Assembly (NCBI RefSeq): GCF_964019625.1 | Contig: NZ_OZ026458.1 | Coordinates: forward strand, 620,001-684,000 | Length of the DNA: 64,000 nt | Direction: 5' to 3' | Origin: Spiroplasma endosymbiont of Diplazon laetatorius | GTDB lineage: Bacteria; Bacillota_I; Bacilli_A; Mycoplasmatales; Mycoplasmataceae | Shown here: positions 39,925-51,028 of the stretch, piece by piece | Layout of the letters: every line of letters starts with the position of its first letter | Numbering within the stretch: position 1 is the first letter of the stretch | Position numbers and translations under genes: made by a program | The notes under the pieces: model-generated | The model's input: only the letters and a program-made list of their open reading frames with translations | The model's database searches: none | What the model was told of the DNA's origin: nothing

Positions 39925-42900
39925 TTAACTCTCTTTTTCAGTTACAGTTATTTCAACACTTCCAGTATAAACTTCTTCATCAATTGATTTAATAGAAATA
40001 TCACTTCCACTAATTACAACTTCTACTTTAGTTACATCTAAACTTGAGTTAGCTGCTTTAACTGCTGCTAAAATAGCTGCTTTATCTTTACCTTTTCCTG
40101 AATCAACTTCAATTTGAGTATTTTTTATAACAGTTGATAATTCAACTGCATTTGAAGAAGATTTTTCAGTTACAGTTATTTTAACGCTTCCAGTATAGAC
40201 TTCTTCATCAGTTGATTTAATAGAAATGTCATCTCCATCAATTACAACTTCTACTTTAGTTTCATCTAAACTTGAGTTAGCTGCTTTAACTGCTGCTAAA
40301 ATAGCAGTTTTATCTTTACCTTTTCCTGAATCAACTTCAATTTTAGTATTTTCTATAACAGTTGATAATTCAACTGCATTTGAAGAAGATTTTTCAGTTA
40401 TAGTTATTTTAACGCTTCCAGTATAGACTTCTTCATCAGTTGATTTAATAGAAATGTCATCTCCATCAATTACAACTTCTACTTTAGTTTCATCTAAACT
40501 TGAGTTAGCTGCTTTAACTGCTGCTAAAATAGCAGTTTTATCTTTACCTTTTCCTGAATCAACTTCAATTTTAGTATTTTCTATAACAGTTGATAATTCA
40601 ACTGCATTTGAAGAAGATTTTTCAGTTACAGTTATTTTAACGCTTCCAGTATAGACTTTTTCATCAGTTGATTTAATAGAAATGTCATCTCCATCAATTA
40701 CAACTTCTACTTTAGTTACATCTAAACTTGAGTTAGCTGCTTTAACTGCTGCTAAAATAGCAGTTTTATCTTTACCTTTTCCTGAATCAACTTCAATTTT
40801 AGTATTTTCTATAACAGTTGATAATTCAACTGCATTTGAAGGTTTAGTAACATTTGCAGAAATTTCAAATGAAACGTCATCATTTTCTTTAATTTTATAA
40901 CCAACAGCTGCTTTTACACTAACTATAAAAGTTTTTATCTCAGTTGCATATGTTTCACTATTCTTCAATGAAACGTCACTTATTTCAAGTCCTTGATCAA
41001 GTTCTACTGTTGCTATTTTTGTTTTAGCATCTTCATCATTTTCAAACTCTTTATCTTTAACAAACGCTTCTAGTGAAGATTTTACATTTTTTGTTGAAAC
41101 CTCTTTAAGGTCTTTAGAAACAGTAACTGTGAACTCAACATCTTCTGCACCTTTATAAGAAAGAGTTATTTTTGTTGAACCTTCAGATACTCCTGTAATA
41201 GAAAGACTATTTTCGTTAAGTTTAACTGTTGCTATTTTTTCATCACTTGAAGTTGCTGTTAATTCAACTCCATCATCTGGGTTTTCAACAGTTATATCTA
41301 AAGAAGTAGTTTTTTCAGTTTCAACACTAGTATTTCCTGGATTTTTAATTACAGGAGCCACTATTATGTTTGCACTAACATAGAAAGTTTCTGAATCTTT
41401 ACCACTTTCTAATACATAATTTTCATCTAGAGGTTTAATTACAACATCAAATTTTTGAGGATTTAATCCAAATGTTTTTGAAGGTGTAACACTATCTATT
41501 TTTAAACCTGTATCTAAAGTTGTATCTTCAATAACTTTTTGAGCTAATTCAACAGTTGTAAATTTTAAATTTTTAACTGAATTATCTAATTTATCTTGAA
41601 CTTCTTTTGTAGAGATCTTTGTTGGTTCTTTAGGTTTTTGAACTTTTGCAGTAACCTTGTAAGGACCTACGGCATCTTCGCTTTCAAATTTGTATTTATT
41701 AGTATCAGATAATTTTATGAATACATTAAATTTAATATTTTCAATTTCTTCTGAAGCAAATGTTGTTTCATTATCTAATTCAACTTTATCTACTAATATT
41801 CCTTCATTACTGAATTTTGTTGCCTTTATAGCACTAATTGCTGCGTTATTATCTTTATATTCTTCTTTTAAAGTACTTTGTATATCACTTTGTACTTTAT
41901 CTGTTTTTACAGTAATTAAAGCAGCTTGTGCAGTAAGTTTAAATGATTGAGTATTTTCTCCATATGTGATTACAACATCAATTGAACCAGTTTTTGTTAT
42001 TTTTAAAAGTACTCCTGTTTTTCCTTCATAATCATCTGTTCATTCACCAGTTGCACTTCCACTAACTTTAACAGTTGGAGTTCCTAAACCTTTTTTGGCT
42101 TTTATTTTAACTTCTACAAAGTAGTCATCTCCAACCCTTGGAGGAGTTGAAGGTAATTTAGGTTTACCAATAGGATTTGCATTTGCTATGAAGTGATCAT
42201 ATGCAAAGTAACCTCCAACACCAACTCCAGCAATTAAAGTAATTGAAGCTAAACCAATCATAAGGTTTCTAAATCCCTTACCTCTTGGTTTTTCAGATCT
42301 AGAAATTTTAATTTCTTTTTTAGAAACTTTTTCTTCTTTTCTAGGTCTTCTTTCTTCTCTATATTCTTCTTCGTATGTATCTTCTCTTCTTCTTGAGTCT
42401 TTTTCATATGAGTCTCTTCTGTCATAATCTCTATCATCTCTTCTTGAAGATTCTCTTCTGTCATAATCTCTATTGTCTCTTCTAGAAGATTCTCTTCTTG
42501 GAGAATAGTCTTTACTGTTTGAAAGAATAGATTTTAAAATACTGATTTCTTCTAAAACTTCTTTCTTATCTTCCAAAACTCAATCAATTTTTTTACTCAA
42601 TTCTCTAATTTGATTTTCAATTGAAGAATTAATTTGAGAATTATTAAAGTTATTATTATTGTTATTGTTATTGAAATTTTGATTGTTGTTTTGGTTATTG
42701 TGGTTGCAAGAATTATTGTTTGACCCATGACATGAATTGTGACCATTACATGAATGACCGTGTGAATGTCCTTGATTCATTAAAGGTAAATTAAAGAATT
42801 GTCCATAACTTTGAGGTGTTGCAACATTCAATCCTTGTGCTGTTTGTATATATGCAGCTGCATCAACTAAACGTGAAAATTTTGCCACAATTAAATTTGA

Positions 42901-42951
42901 GAATGAATTAACAACACAATACATTCCATCAATAATATTTATAAAATACAT
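39925..42951 (-). CDS. large surface protein: cytoplasmic N-domain, one membrane helix, repeat ectodomain
   Basis: 1008 aa, one frame through TGA-Trp codons. Start ATG 42949-42951 (MYFINIIDGMY) has GGAGGG 7 nt upstream; an ATG nine codons earlier lacks an SD. Order: a small N-terminal domain (1-45) shared with the next upstream gene; a His/Asn-rich linker (GHSHGHSCNGHNSC, poly-N); an Arg/Asp/Glu-rich stretch (RRESSRRDNRDYDRR); a membrane helix (LMIGLASITLIAGVGVGGYF); then an ectodomain with a BIG2-like Ig module (LSITGVSEGSTKITLSY) and four 76-aa repeats. There is no signal peptidase site, so the N-terminus is inside. Likely an adhesin linked to an internal structure. Confidence 0.75.
39940..40835 (-). 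repeat. four tandem 228-bp repeats in the surface protein gene
   Basis: Units of 76 codons (NAVELSTVIENTKIEVDSG..., ending VTEKSS) are near-identical. The second and third units differ by very few bases, the outer ones slightly more. Recent expansion is likely, and length variation by slippage or recombination is expected. Confidence 0.85.
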
Positions 42952-43086
42952 GTAAGAGCCCTCCAGTAAATTAGCCATTTTTACTTTTATTTAAATAAAT
43001 TATATCATACTTTTTAAGTTTTTTTGAAAGATATATATTATAAACAAACTTTCATAAAATTACTAGTATATTTAAAATTTAATACA

Positions 43087-43116
43087 TAAAAAAACCCAAT
43101 TAATATTGGGTTTAAG
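43087..43116 (-). terminator. hairpin terminator
   Basis: AAAAAAACCCAAT-TAAT-ATTGGGTTT, just after the stop at 43139-43141. Confidence 0.8.
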
Positions 43117-43138
43117 ATATTTTTTAAAATAATTTAAT

Positions 43139-43669
43139 TTAAACAGCTATGTATTTAGATGTTTTATTTTTCATTATTGTCTTTAAAAGTTTTTCTTCTT
43201 TTATTTTTTTTGTTTTAATGTTTATAAAACTTTTTATATCAGTATTTAATTTTGATAATTGTTTGAAAGTTTCTTCTTCTTTTTCTAAAGCTAATTGTAA
43301 TTCTAATTGTTTTTGCTGTTCTTCTTGCTCTAATTTAAGTTTTAACAATTCTTCTTCATTTTCTTCTGTAGTCGAAACTACTTCTTCAATATTTTCGATT
43401 TCTTTTTCTTCATTAAAATCTTCTTCTTCGTGAATTTGATCATTTGCTGATTGATTATTATTTATTAAAGCTTCTGATTTTCAATTGCTTGGTGCTAGTA
43501 GTTTAGAGTTATTAAATTTTGAAGTATCTTGTTCATTTAGTATTAAAAGTCCATTAAGAGAAGATACAAATGCTTTAGCATCTTCTAAATTAGAAAATTG
43601 TGCTATTAAAAAATTATCTTTTACATTATATACAGAGTAAAGGTTGTTTAATAAGTTAATGTAATACAT
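43139..43669 (-). CDS. paralogue of the surface protein N-domain with coiled-coil tail
   Basis: 176 aa. SD AAGAAGGGG precedes MYYINLLNNLYSVYNV. The first 42 residues align with the N-terminus of the 1008-aa protein (MY-IN, NLIAKFS/FLIAQFS, L-DA-A). The rest is an acidic, Gln/Glu-rich coiled coil (EELLKLKLEQEEQQKQLELQL) with a basic end. No membrane helix. It could be a cytosolic partner that meets the surface protein through the common domain. Confidence 0.6.
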
Positions 43670-43737
43670 ATAAACACCCCTTCTTTTTTAATATTTATTA
43701 CTATGATTATATCACAATCCCAACATAGCTAAAATAC

Positions 43738-43766
43738 AAAAGAACCCATCATAGCAGGTTCCTTTT
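43738..43766 (-). terminator. hairpin terminator of the 754-aa lipoprotein gene
   Basis: GAACC-CATCATAGCA-GGTTC with TTTTT on the minus strand side. Confidence 0.65.
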
Positions 43767-46030
43767 TACTCTTCTAACTGAGCATTATAATCTGGATTAT
43801 TAATGTTTTTAGAAACATATTCTTTTCAATAAGCATCAATATATTCAGCTCAATCATCTGTCATTTTGAATCTGAATAAGAATCCATCATATTTTCTTGC
43901 TGGTTGTTCTCATCAACTATGGATATTATTCAACTCATCTTGAGTATCTAAAGTTTTACCAAAGACATTTATTGTTCCTCCAAATATAAATTGACTTAAC
44001 GATGAATTTCAAGTTACACCCAAACCTTTTCTGTAAATGAATTCTCTTGCAGGTGAATCATATTTACTTTGGAAGTCATTTGTTATTAAATTAATTTCTT
44101 TTTGTTTTAATAAATCTGCAAAAGCAATATCATCGTCTGCTTTTGAAAAATCACTAGAAGATTTTTTTGAGAAGTCTAAACTTACATTTTTATTATGTAT
44201 TTCTAAATTCCCTTTTTCATCATATCCAAATATTTCATATATTTTTTTATCTGCATATTTATTTAACAATGCAGCCATATGATAAATTCTTCATGAATCA
44301 TGATTTATATTTTGAGAAACCTGATTTGGATCCAATTCAATAGCTTCTTTAAGTTTATTTAACATTAAAGTTTCAGCATTAACTTTTGAAGGAGCTAAGT
44401 TTGTAGTTTCTATTCCTAAAACATCTAATTCAATTCTATTTTTTTGTGTAAATTGATATTGTTCTAAAACATTATAAGCTCTTTGCGATGATGAAAGTCT
44501 TTGTCCTAAAAACACATTTCTAAATCCCTTATCAGAGATATAATCTTGAGGACTTCTAGAATCATCTGGAGAGTATCATTGTTTTTCTGAACCAGTTATT
44601 GGTGTTGATTTAGATCAATAGTAAACTTTGAATTTATAAGTTGAATCAAAACCAAAGTCAAAATAATCTTGTTGACTAGAAAGTAAACTATCATAGTTAT
44701 TTCCTGTTTTATAAAGGTTTGTATTTAATTGACCAACTGAAAAATCAGTTTGACCAGAGTTTGCATCATTTACATTTCTTGAATCATTCATAACTTCTTT
44801 GAATAAATCTGTAAAACTAGTTTTTGAAATAGTATTAAATTCACAATCTTCATTCTTTATTTGATTTAACATAACCAAAAAATTATTCATTAAAGTTTTG
44901 TTTGTTCAACTACTTTTTAAAAGTTTACTAACTTGTTGTATTAGTGAATTTATCATAGATTCAACTAATAAGTCAGCTTCATTTAATTCATCTTTTGTAA
45001 ATAGTGATGTTCCACTTTCATCTTTTAAGTTATGTCTATCAATTGCTTGAGATAACATAACTGTATAAATTTGATTTTTGATTATTGTATTTATTTCTGA
45101 GTTTTTTAAACCTTCTCCCAAGTAGATTGGATTGTTTAAAAGATAATCATTTAATGCTTTTTCAATTTCTTTTTTAGAGTTTTGTAAAATCATATTTCCA
45201 AAATCCAAAGTTATTATTTTATTATTAACAAAGTCAGTTGCACTTGGAGAGTAGTTGAAAATTCCAGGAGGAACTTTTGATGGTGAAGAAGATAATATTT
45301 CATCTAATCTAAATAAGCTAGATGAGTTTGCATAACCTTGATAAATCGCTCCCTTAAAAAAATCTGTTTCAGTTACTTGAGCATTTGGAGGATTGTTTTC
45401 ATCATAATCCCCTCTTATTCCTTCTTTATTTGAATTTTCTAAATCAATTGAACCATTTTCATCTGCAAGAACTTTTCTATTTATATTTATTCTTGCATAA
45501 ACTGGATCTTCAACTCCATTTCAACCAAGTTTATCTTTATCTAAAAAAGTAACTGATAATGATCAATCTTTGTTTTTAAATTTCATTCAACCACTAACGT
45601 TGTTGAAAAGATTTAAACTTGAAGTAGGATTATTAACCAATTCTTTAATACTTCACTGTGATTGTCATGTTAATTTATTTGCAATTCAAGCATATCCAGG
45701 AACTTTTGAAGAAACTTCATTTAAAAATTGATTAGACATTATATAAACACCTAAACTTTTTTTAATAACCCCACCATTTGGACTATTTGAAATTAATTCT
45801 TCCAACCCTAAAGCTTTAATGATTTTATCGATATCTTCATCACTTGTTAAAGAGTTTATACGAACACCACTAGAAACTAGTTGTTGTTCTGTTAAGTTTT
45901 GAATTGATAAAATCTTTTCTTCATCAGAAAAGTTTATTGACATATCAAGTCCACCATTACAAGCAACAGCAGTGGTTGCTGAAAAAACAGACAAACTTAA
46001 TGCTCCTAAAAATGAACATAATTTTTTCAT
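43766..46030 (-). CDS. large lipoprotein
   Basis: 754 aa; about a dozen TGA-Trp codons split it under the standard code. The signal peptide MKKLCSFLGALSLSVFSATTAVAC ends in a lipobox. The mature protein is hydrophilic, Asn/Ser/Asp-rich, with no transmembrane segment and no clear repeats; it belongs to the large Spiroplasma-type lipoproteins of unknown function. SD AAGGATGTTA precedes the ATG. The membrane protein upstream ends 34 nt before it, so they are probably an operon. Confidence 0.75.
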
Positions 46031-46063
46031 AACTTAACATCCTTTCAAATTTATTTTATTATA

Positions 46064-46810
46064 CTACTCATCATCTTGTTGTTGATTATTTCTTTTTCTA
46101 TTAGCTTTTGCTTCAAGTTTTTGAAGTTTTAATTCACGTTTTAATTCTTTTCTTCTTTCTCTTCAAGCAGATATTTGATCAAGTACTTTTTGTATCTGTC
46201 TTCCAACTCAACAAAGAGCCATTCAAAATACTCAAGCAAGAATTATTGTTGAAAATACACACCCTACACCATAGTAAAGAAAAGCACTTACTCCAGCAAC
46301 TCTTTCTACAAAGTCATCACTAAATGCTCCAGAAATTGCTCCAAAAGCTTGATTTGGAAGAATTCCTCCTCCACCCATATAAGTTAATAAACCAGGTATT
46401 AAAGTAAAAGTAACTGCCAATATTGAAAAGTGAATAAATTTAGTTCAATAAAGATATTTATCTTTTGGTACATCAATATATTTATCACTTAACTTTTCTT
46501 GAATAAATCAATTAGCAAAAGTGAAATATAAAAATGGAATTATTGGAATTATTGGAATATATCCTATTATTGTTGCTGCAAAGATGAAACCCTGAGAAGA
46601 GTTTGGCTCATCTCTTGATTCTGCAAGAAGAAAAAATAAACCTTTAAATCAATAATAGAATCCACCTCTGTTATGTTGCACAACATATGATAACGTTAGC
46701 ATAAACATTTGAAATGCAAATAAACAAGCTATTATAAATACCATTCAAAACATTCTATATAGTCTTTTATATGGTTTTAATCTAATTAAAAATTTACTAA
46801 ATCGTTTCAT
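46064..46810 (-). CDS. polytopic membrane protein with basic C-terminal tail
   Basis: 248 aa. Four hydrophobic helices at about 22-45, 75-97, 125-148 and 180-207, then a charged helical tail (RRKELKRELKLQKLEAKANRK) ending in QQQDDE. Start ATG 46808-46810. The family is not recognised. It is divergent from ispH and followed closely by the lipoprotein gene; a membrane complex of the two is possible. Confidence 0.6.
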
Positions 46811-46930
46811 ATTATCGCTCCATAGTAATATTTTAAAGGAAAATAACCCCTATTAATTGTTAAAAAGTAAAAAAATACTTTATTATTTTATGTCTTTTAG
46901 ATAGTAAAATAAATATTGCGAGGTGTTTTT

Positions 46931-47815
46931 ATGAATGTTATAAAAGTAAGTCCAAGAGGTTTTTGTCTTGGAGTTGTTAAATCAATAAAAATGGCAAAAG
47001 ATGCAGTTAAAATGTATCCTGATAAACAAATATATATGATAGGTCTTTTAGTTCATAACAAGATAATAGTAAATGAATTAGAAGAATTAGGTATAACTGC
47101 AATAGATGATTGAAAAAAATCTCGCTTAGACATCATAAAAACAATACCTAAAGGTAGTGTTGTTATATTTTCAGCTCATGGAACAGATCCAAAAGTAGTA
47201 AAAGCAGCTGAAGAATTAGAATTAATAGTTGTTGATACAAAATGTGAATGAGTTTTAGAAACAGAAGAAGTAATAGAAAAGTATTTAAAACTTGGTTTTG
47301 ACATTATATTCATAGGAAAACACCATCACCCAGAAACAATTGCTTTAACTAGTTTAGATGAAAACAAAATTCATTTAGTAACAAATTTAGAAGAAGTTGA
47401 ACAATTAGAAATAACAAATACAGATGTATTTATTACAAACCAAACAACACTTTCAATAATAGATACTGAATTAATTTATAAAAAGGTCCAAGAGAAATAT
47501 CCAAATGTAGTTTATAAAAACGATATTTGTGAAGCTACACTCGTAAGACAACAAGCAGTTTTAGATTTAGATCCAAATCAAATTGATTTATTATATGTTG
47601 TTGGAGATGAGAGAAGTAATAATACTTTAAAATTAGTTGAGTTAGCTCAAAACAAAGGTATAAGAACAATAAGAATAAACAGAAAAGAAGAAATCAATTT
47701 AGATGACTTAAATGGAGTTGAAACAGTAGCAGTAACTGCCGGAGCTTCTACTTCAAGTATTATTCAAAATCAATTTATAAAATATTTAGAAGAATTAAAA
47801 AACGAAACTAACTAG
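46931..47815 (+). CDS. ispH: 4-hydroxy-3-methylbut-2-enyl diphosphate reductase
   Basis: 294 aa from ATG 46931-46933, preceded by GCGAGGTG. The three cluster Cys are at 12 (RGFCLGV), 105 (TKCEWV) and 200 (NDICEAT); SAHGTDP, GKHHHPET and TNQTTLS complete the IspH signature. It is the last step of the MEP isoprenoid pathway, a [4Fe-4S] enzyme. Many mycoplasmas lack this pathway, while several spiroplasmas keep it. Its stop lies inside a hairpin shared with the convergent gene. Confidence 0.93.
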
Positions 47816-47826
47816 TTTCGTTTTTC
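47799..47826. terminator. shared hairpin terminator for convergent genes
   Basis: AAAAACGAAACT-AACT-AGTTTCGTTTTT. Both the ispH TAG and the TAG of the opposite gene lie in the hairpin. Confidence 0.85.
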
Positions 47827-48158
47827 TCTTTTGTTGTATCGTATTTTGATTTAGCAATAATGAATAATACTCCACTGGGAATATTTCCTATAATAAATGA
47901 TAATACAATAGATAAAATTGAAGGTGCTTTTTTCTTTTTATATTTTCTTATCAATATAAATAAGCCTAAAATTTCTAAAACCATAATTGATACAGTTGTA
48001 CCACCTATTGCACCAATAGTTCTTTCATTAACGTTTTCTTTATTAATAAATACTGTAATAAAACCAATAAAAGCAATAGTTAGGTATATTGCTTTAACAA
48101 CTATTCCGGCAAAGAAATATTTCTTTGATTTTTTAAATTTTATAAATTGATTTCTAAA
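47808..48158 (-). CDS. small membrane protein following nif3, start codon unclear
   Basis: About 110 residues in the same frame as nif3, beginning right after its TAA. Three hydrophobic helices (YFFAGIVVKAIYLTIAFIGFI, TTVSIMVLEILGLFILI, ILSIVLSFIIGNIPSGVLFI) and basic links are clear, so the frame is coding-like. No in-frame ATG, GTG or TTG precedes helix one. ATA 48141-48143 or stop-codon readthrough would be needed. The family resembles small DUF4064-like membrane proteins. Confidence 0.5.
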   Translation of the reverse strand, partial: FRNQFIKFKKSKKYFFAGIVVKAIYLTIAFIGFITVFINKENVNERTIGAIGGTTVSIMVLEILGLFILIRKYKKKKAPSILSIVLSFIIGNIPSGVLFIIAKSKYDTTKEKNETS

Positions 48159-48953
48159 TTATAAAACTATAAATGAGTTTTTAATATCAAATGCACTTAT
48201 TTTTACTTCATCACCGAAAGTTTTTAATAATTTATTTTCTAAGTCATCAATAAAGTGATTTTCCATATAATGACCTAAAGTTAACATATCCATGTTATTT
48301 TGATCTGCATAAAGTCATTCACTTCATTTAGCTTCACCAGTTACAAAAAATGTATTTTGTAACTGTAAGTCCATCATAGTTGATGCCCCACTACCTGGTG
48401 TTAAATAAATTCTGTCAATTTCTTTTTCTAAATCAGATTTTCTAGTTAACAATGATTGTTGTTTTCCGAAAACAAATTTTAGTTTTTCAACAGCTTCTTG
48501 TAAACTAATAGATCTTAATAATTTTATTTTGTAACCTTCATTGAAAGTTCCTACTTTATCAACACTCTTAACATTTAATTGTGTTTCAAGTAAATCTATA
48601 ATGTTTTGTTTATCACTATTGTCATAATTTGTGTGAATTGAAAATAATTGAATTTCATTTTCAATACATAAATCATAAATTTCTTTTTTAGCTAAGTTTT
48701 TCATCTCATCTTCTAAATCTAAGAATAAGAATGGATGTCTACTGATAACAAAGTTTGATTTGTTTTCAATTGCATAATTTATAACTTCTTTAGTTACATC
48801 AAGACAAACAACTACATGTTCTACTTCATCTTGACTTTCTAAGTTATAAACTTCTTCAAGTTGCAACCCAACTTTGTCTCACTCAGCTGCGTTTTTTTGT
48901 GGGAATACATCGTTTAAATAATTAATCAATGCATTGGCTTTAATTTTATTCAT
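48159..48953 (-). CDS. Nif3-like dinuclear metal-centre protein
   Basis: 264 aa with TGA-Trp codons. Metal-binding landmarks of the Nif3/YbgI family: RHPFLF, SIHTNYD, GSGASTMMD and TGEAKWSEWLYAD followed by GHYMENHFI. Function in bacteria is unsettled; it is annotated as GTP cyclohydrolase I type 2 homologue. It overlaps trmK by 8 nt, the standard trmK-nif3 pairing of Firmicutes. Confidence 0.88.
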
Positions 48954-49641
48954 TAATTAAAGTTCTCCTTTTTAATAATTTACTAATTTCTTTTTTTCTT
49001 TTTAATGTAGCTTTATAATTTTTATCCTTTTTAGGAATTTGTTGCAATAGATTAAAAAGTTTTTCTTCTTCTTCTAATCATTTTTGTAAGAATAATTTAT
49101 TCTTTTCATCTTTAATTAGTAATGGACCAAATAAAATATCATTTCTGTTTTTTATTTTAGTACCAGCAAATTTATTTATTTTAATAATTTCATAAATAAT
49201 TTTGTTATCTTCAACTATTATTTCTTTTTCTACAAGATATTTTTTATCTTTAGTTCATTGTCTAATTGGTTCTAAACTTGTGTTTGAAGCAATTATGTAT
49301 GAATAAATATTTTCATTATCTTTTTTTAGAATATCTAAAATAGAAGTTGAACCCATTCCTGCAATAATACAAGAATCTAATTTTATTTTGTTTGGTATTG
49401 TTCATTCTATACCGTCTGCTAATATTGTTTCTACTTTATCTGCAACACCAAATGATGCCAGATTATTTTTTGCAACATTAAGTGGACCTAGTGCCACATC
49501 TGTTGCATATATTTTTTTTGCTTTACCATCTTTAGCTAAGTAAATTGGAAGATAAGCGTGATCAGTTCCTATATCAGCAACCACTTCACCTTCTGTTATT
49601 AAACTTGCTAACGAAAATAAGCGAGGAGTTAAAAAACTCAA
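48946..49641 (-). CDS. trmK: tRNA (adenine(22)-N1)-methyltransferase
   Basis: 231 aa. LTPRLFSLASLI at the start, the SAM motif VADIGTDHAYLPIYLA (about 22-37), ILADGIEW and CIIAGMGSTSI are typical of TrmK (YqfN), which methylates A22 of certain tRNAs. The C-terminus is a Lys-rich coiled coil. The gene starts one base after the rpoD stop. Confidence 0.9.
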
Positions 49642-49642
49642 A

Positions 49643-51028
49643 TTATCCTTTAAAGAAATCTCTTAAAGCTTTTGCTTTAGGATTTGATGCAGATGGTTTG
49701 AATTTTCTAATTGTTTTTGCTTCAATTTGTCTAATTCTTTCTCTTGTAACTTTTAGTTCTTTACCAACTTCTTCTAAAGTTTTTGGTGAATCATATTTTG
49801 AAAGATGTAATTGAATCATTGGATTCTTGTATTTTTGAATTTTTTCAATTGATGTATCATAGTGAATATCTAAATCAGCAATTGATTGTTTTAATTCTTC
49901 ATAACTATCATCATCACATTCTTGTGCAAGTCTTACTAAAGTTCTTAATTTAGTTGGTAAGATACCAAATCTCATTCTAACAACTTTTTCTTCTCTTGGT
50001 GCAAGTATGTCACTGAATACTTCATCAATAACTTCTCTTAAAGCTTCTTTTTCTGCATATTCATCTGGAGATGAAATATCTTTATCTTCAACAAAGTCTC
50101 CAAAGTGAGTATCATCTTCATCACCAAATGGTTTTTCTAAACTAACTGGTTCAATTGATAATTTTTTAATTTCAATAACTTTTTGTGGAGTAATTCCTTT
50201 TCCAAAAGTTTTTGCAATTTCTTTTGATGTAGGTTCTCTTCCTAACTCTTGAGTTAATTGTCTTTCAATTCTTGTAAGTTTATTAATTGTTTCAACCATG
50301 TGAACTGGAATACGAATTGTTCTAGCTTGGTCAGCAATAGCTCTTGTGATTGCTTGACGAATTCATCATGTTGCATAAGTTGAGAATTTGAATCCTTTTT
50401 TGTAATCAAATTTATCAACAGCTTTCATTAAACCAATGTTTCCTTCTTCAATTAAGTCTGCAAAGTCTAATCCTCTGTTTAAATGTTTTCTTGCAACAGA
50501 AATAACAAGTTTTAAGTTAGAAGTAATTAATTTATCTCTACCTTCTTTTGCAATTTCTGGATCTGAATCTTCTAACATTTTTGCATATTCAACTTCTTCA
50601 TCTTTTGTTAAGATTTTTGATGATCCAATTTGGTTAAAGTAAGATTTAATAATATCTTGAATTTTTGTTTCATTACTAATTCCACCAACTCTATATTTAA
50701 CTGGAGTATTGTTTTCATTAGCTTTCTTTAAATCTTTTCTTTCTTTATCTCTTTTTCTGAATTCACCTTCAAGTTCATCAGCATCATCATCTGATTCTTC
50801 TTCGTCTTCTTCATCTTCTTCGATAAAGTCATCTGTAAAGTTAACTTCTCTTTTTGCTAATTCATCAAATAAAGCTGAAATTTCTTCTTCATCTATATCT
50901 TGGAATTTTTTGAAAATAACTTCTTGAATTTCTTCTTGAGCTATTTCATTATCATTTTTGTCTAAGTAATTTCAAAGATATTCTTTGAATTCTTCCATTG
51001 TTTCAAATTTTTTTAAATTTAATGCCAT
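49643..51028 (-). CDS. rpoD: primary sigma factor RpoD/SigA
   Basis: 461 aa with TGA-Trp in region 2 (FSTYATWWIRQAI). Residues 1-115 are an acidic N-terminal extension ([17 protein letters not shown]). Region 2 ([30 protein letters not shown]), region 3 (KEIAKTFG) and region 4 with the helix-turn-helix [22 protein letters not shown] are present. An unusual roughly 55-residue insertion (about 358-414) separates the conserved MRFGIL from [10 protein letters not shown]. The ATG overlaps the dnaG stop (TAATG). Confidence 0.94.

Noticed and set aside
40226-40900. Three repeated plus-strand ORFs (MSSPSITTSTLV...)
   Set aside because: They are antisense shadows of the 228-bp repeats in the surface protein gene; no SD or promoter.
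39925-41361. The repeat surface protein as a CRISPR array because of regular direct repeats
   Set aside because: The repeats are contiguous 228-bp in-frame coding units without variable spacers.
42580-42978. A separate 132-aa His/Asn-rich protein
   Set aside because: Its TGA is Trp, and the frame continues into the Arg-rich and transmembrane part, so it is the N-terminus of the 1008-aa protein.
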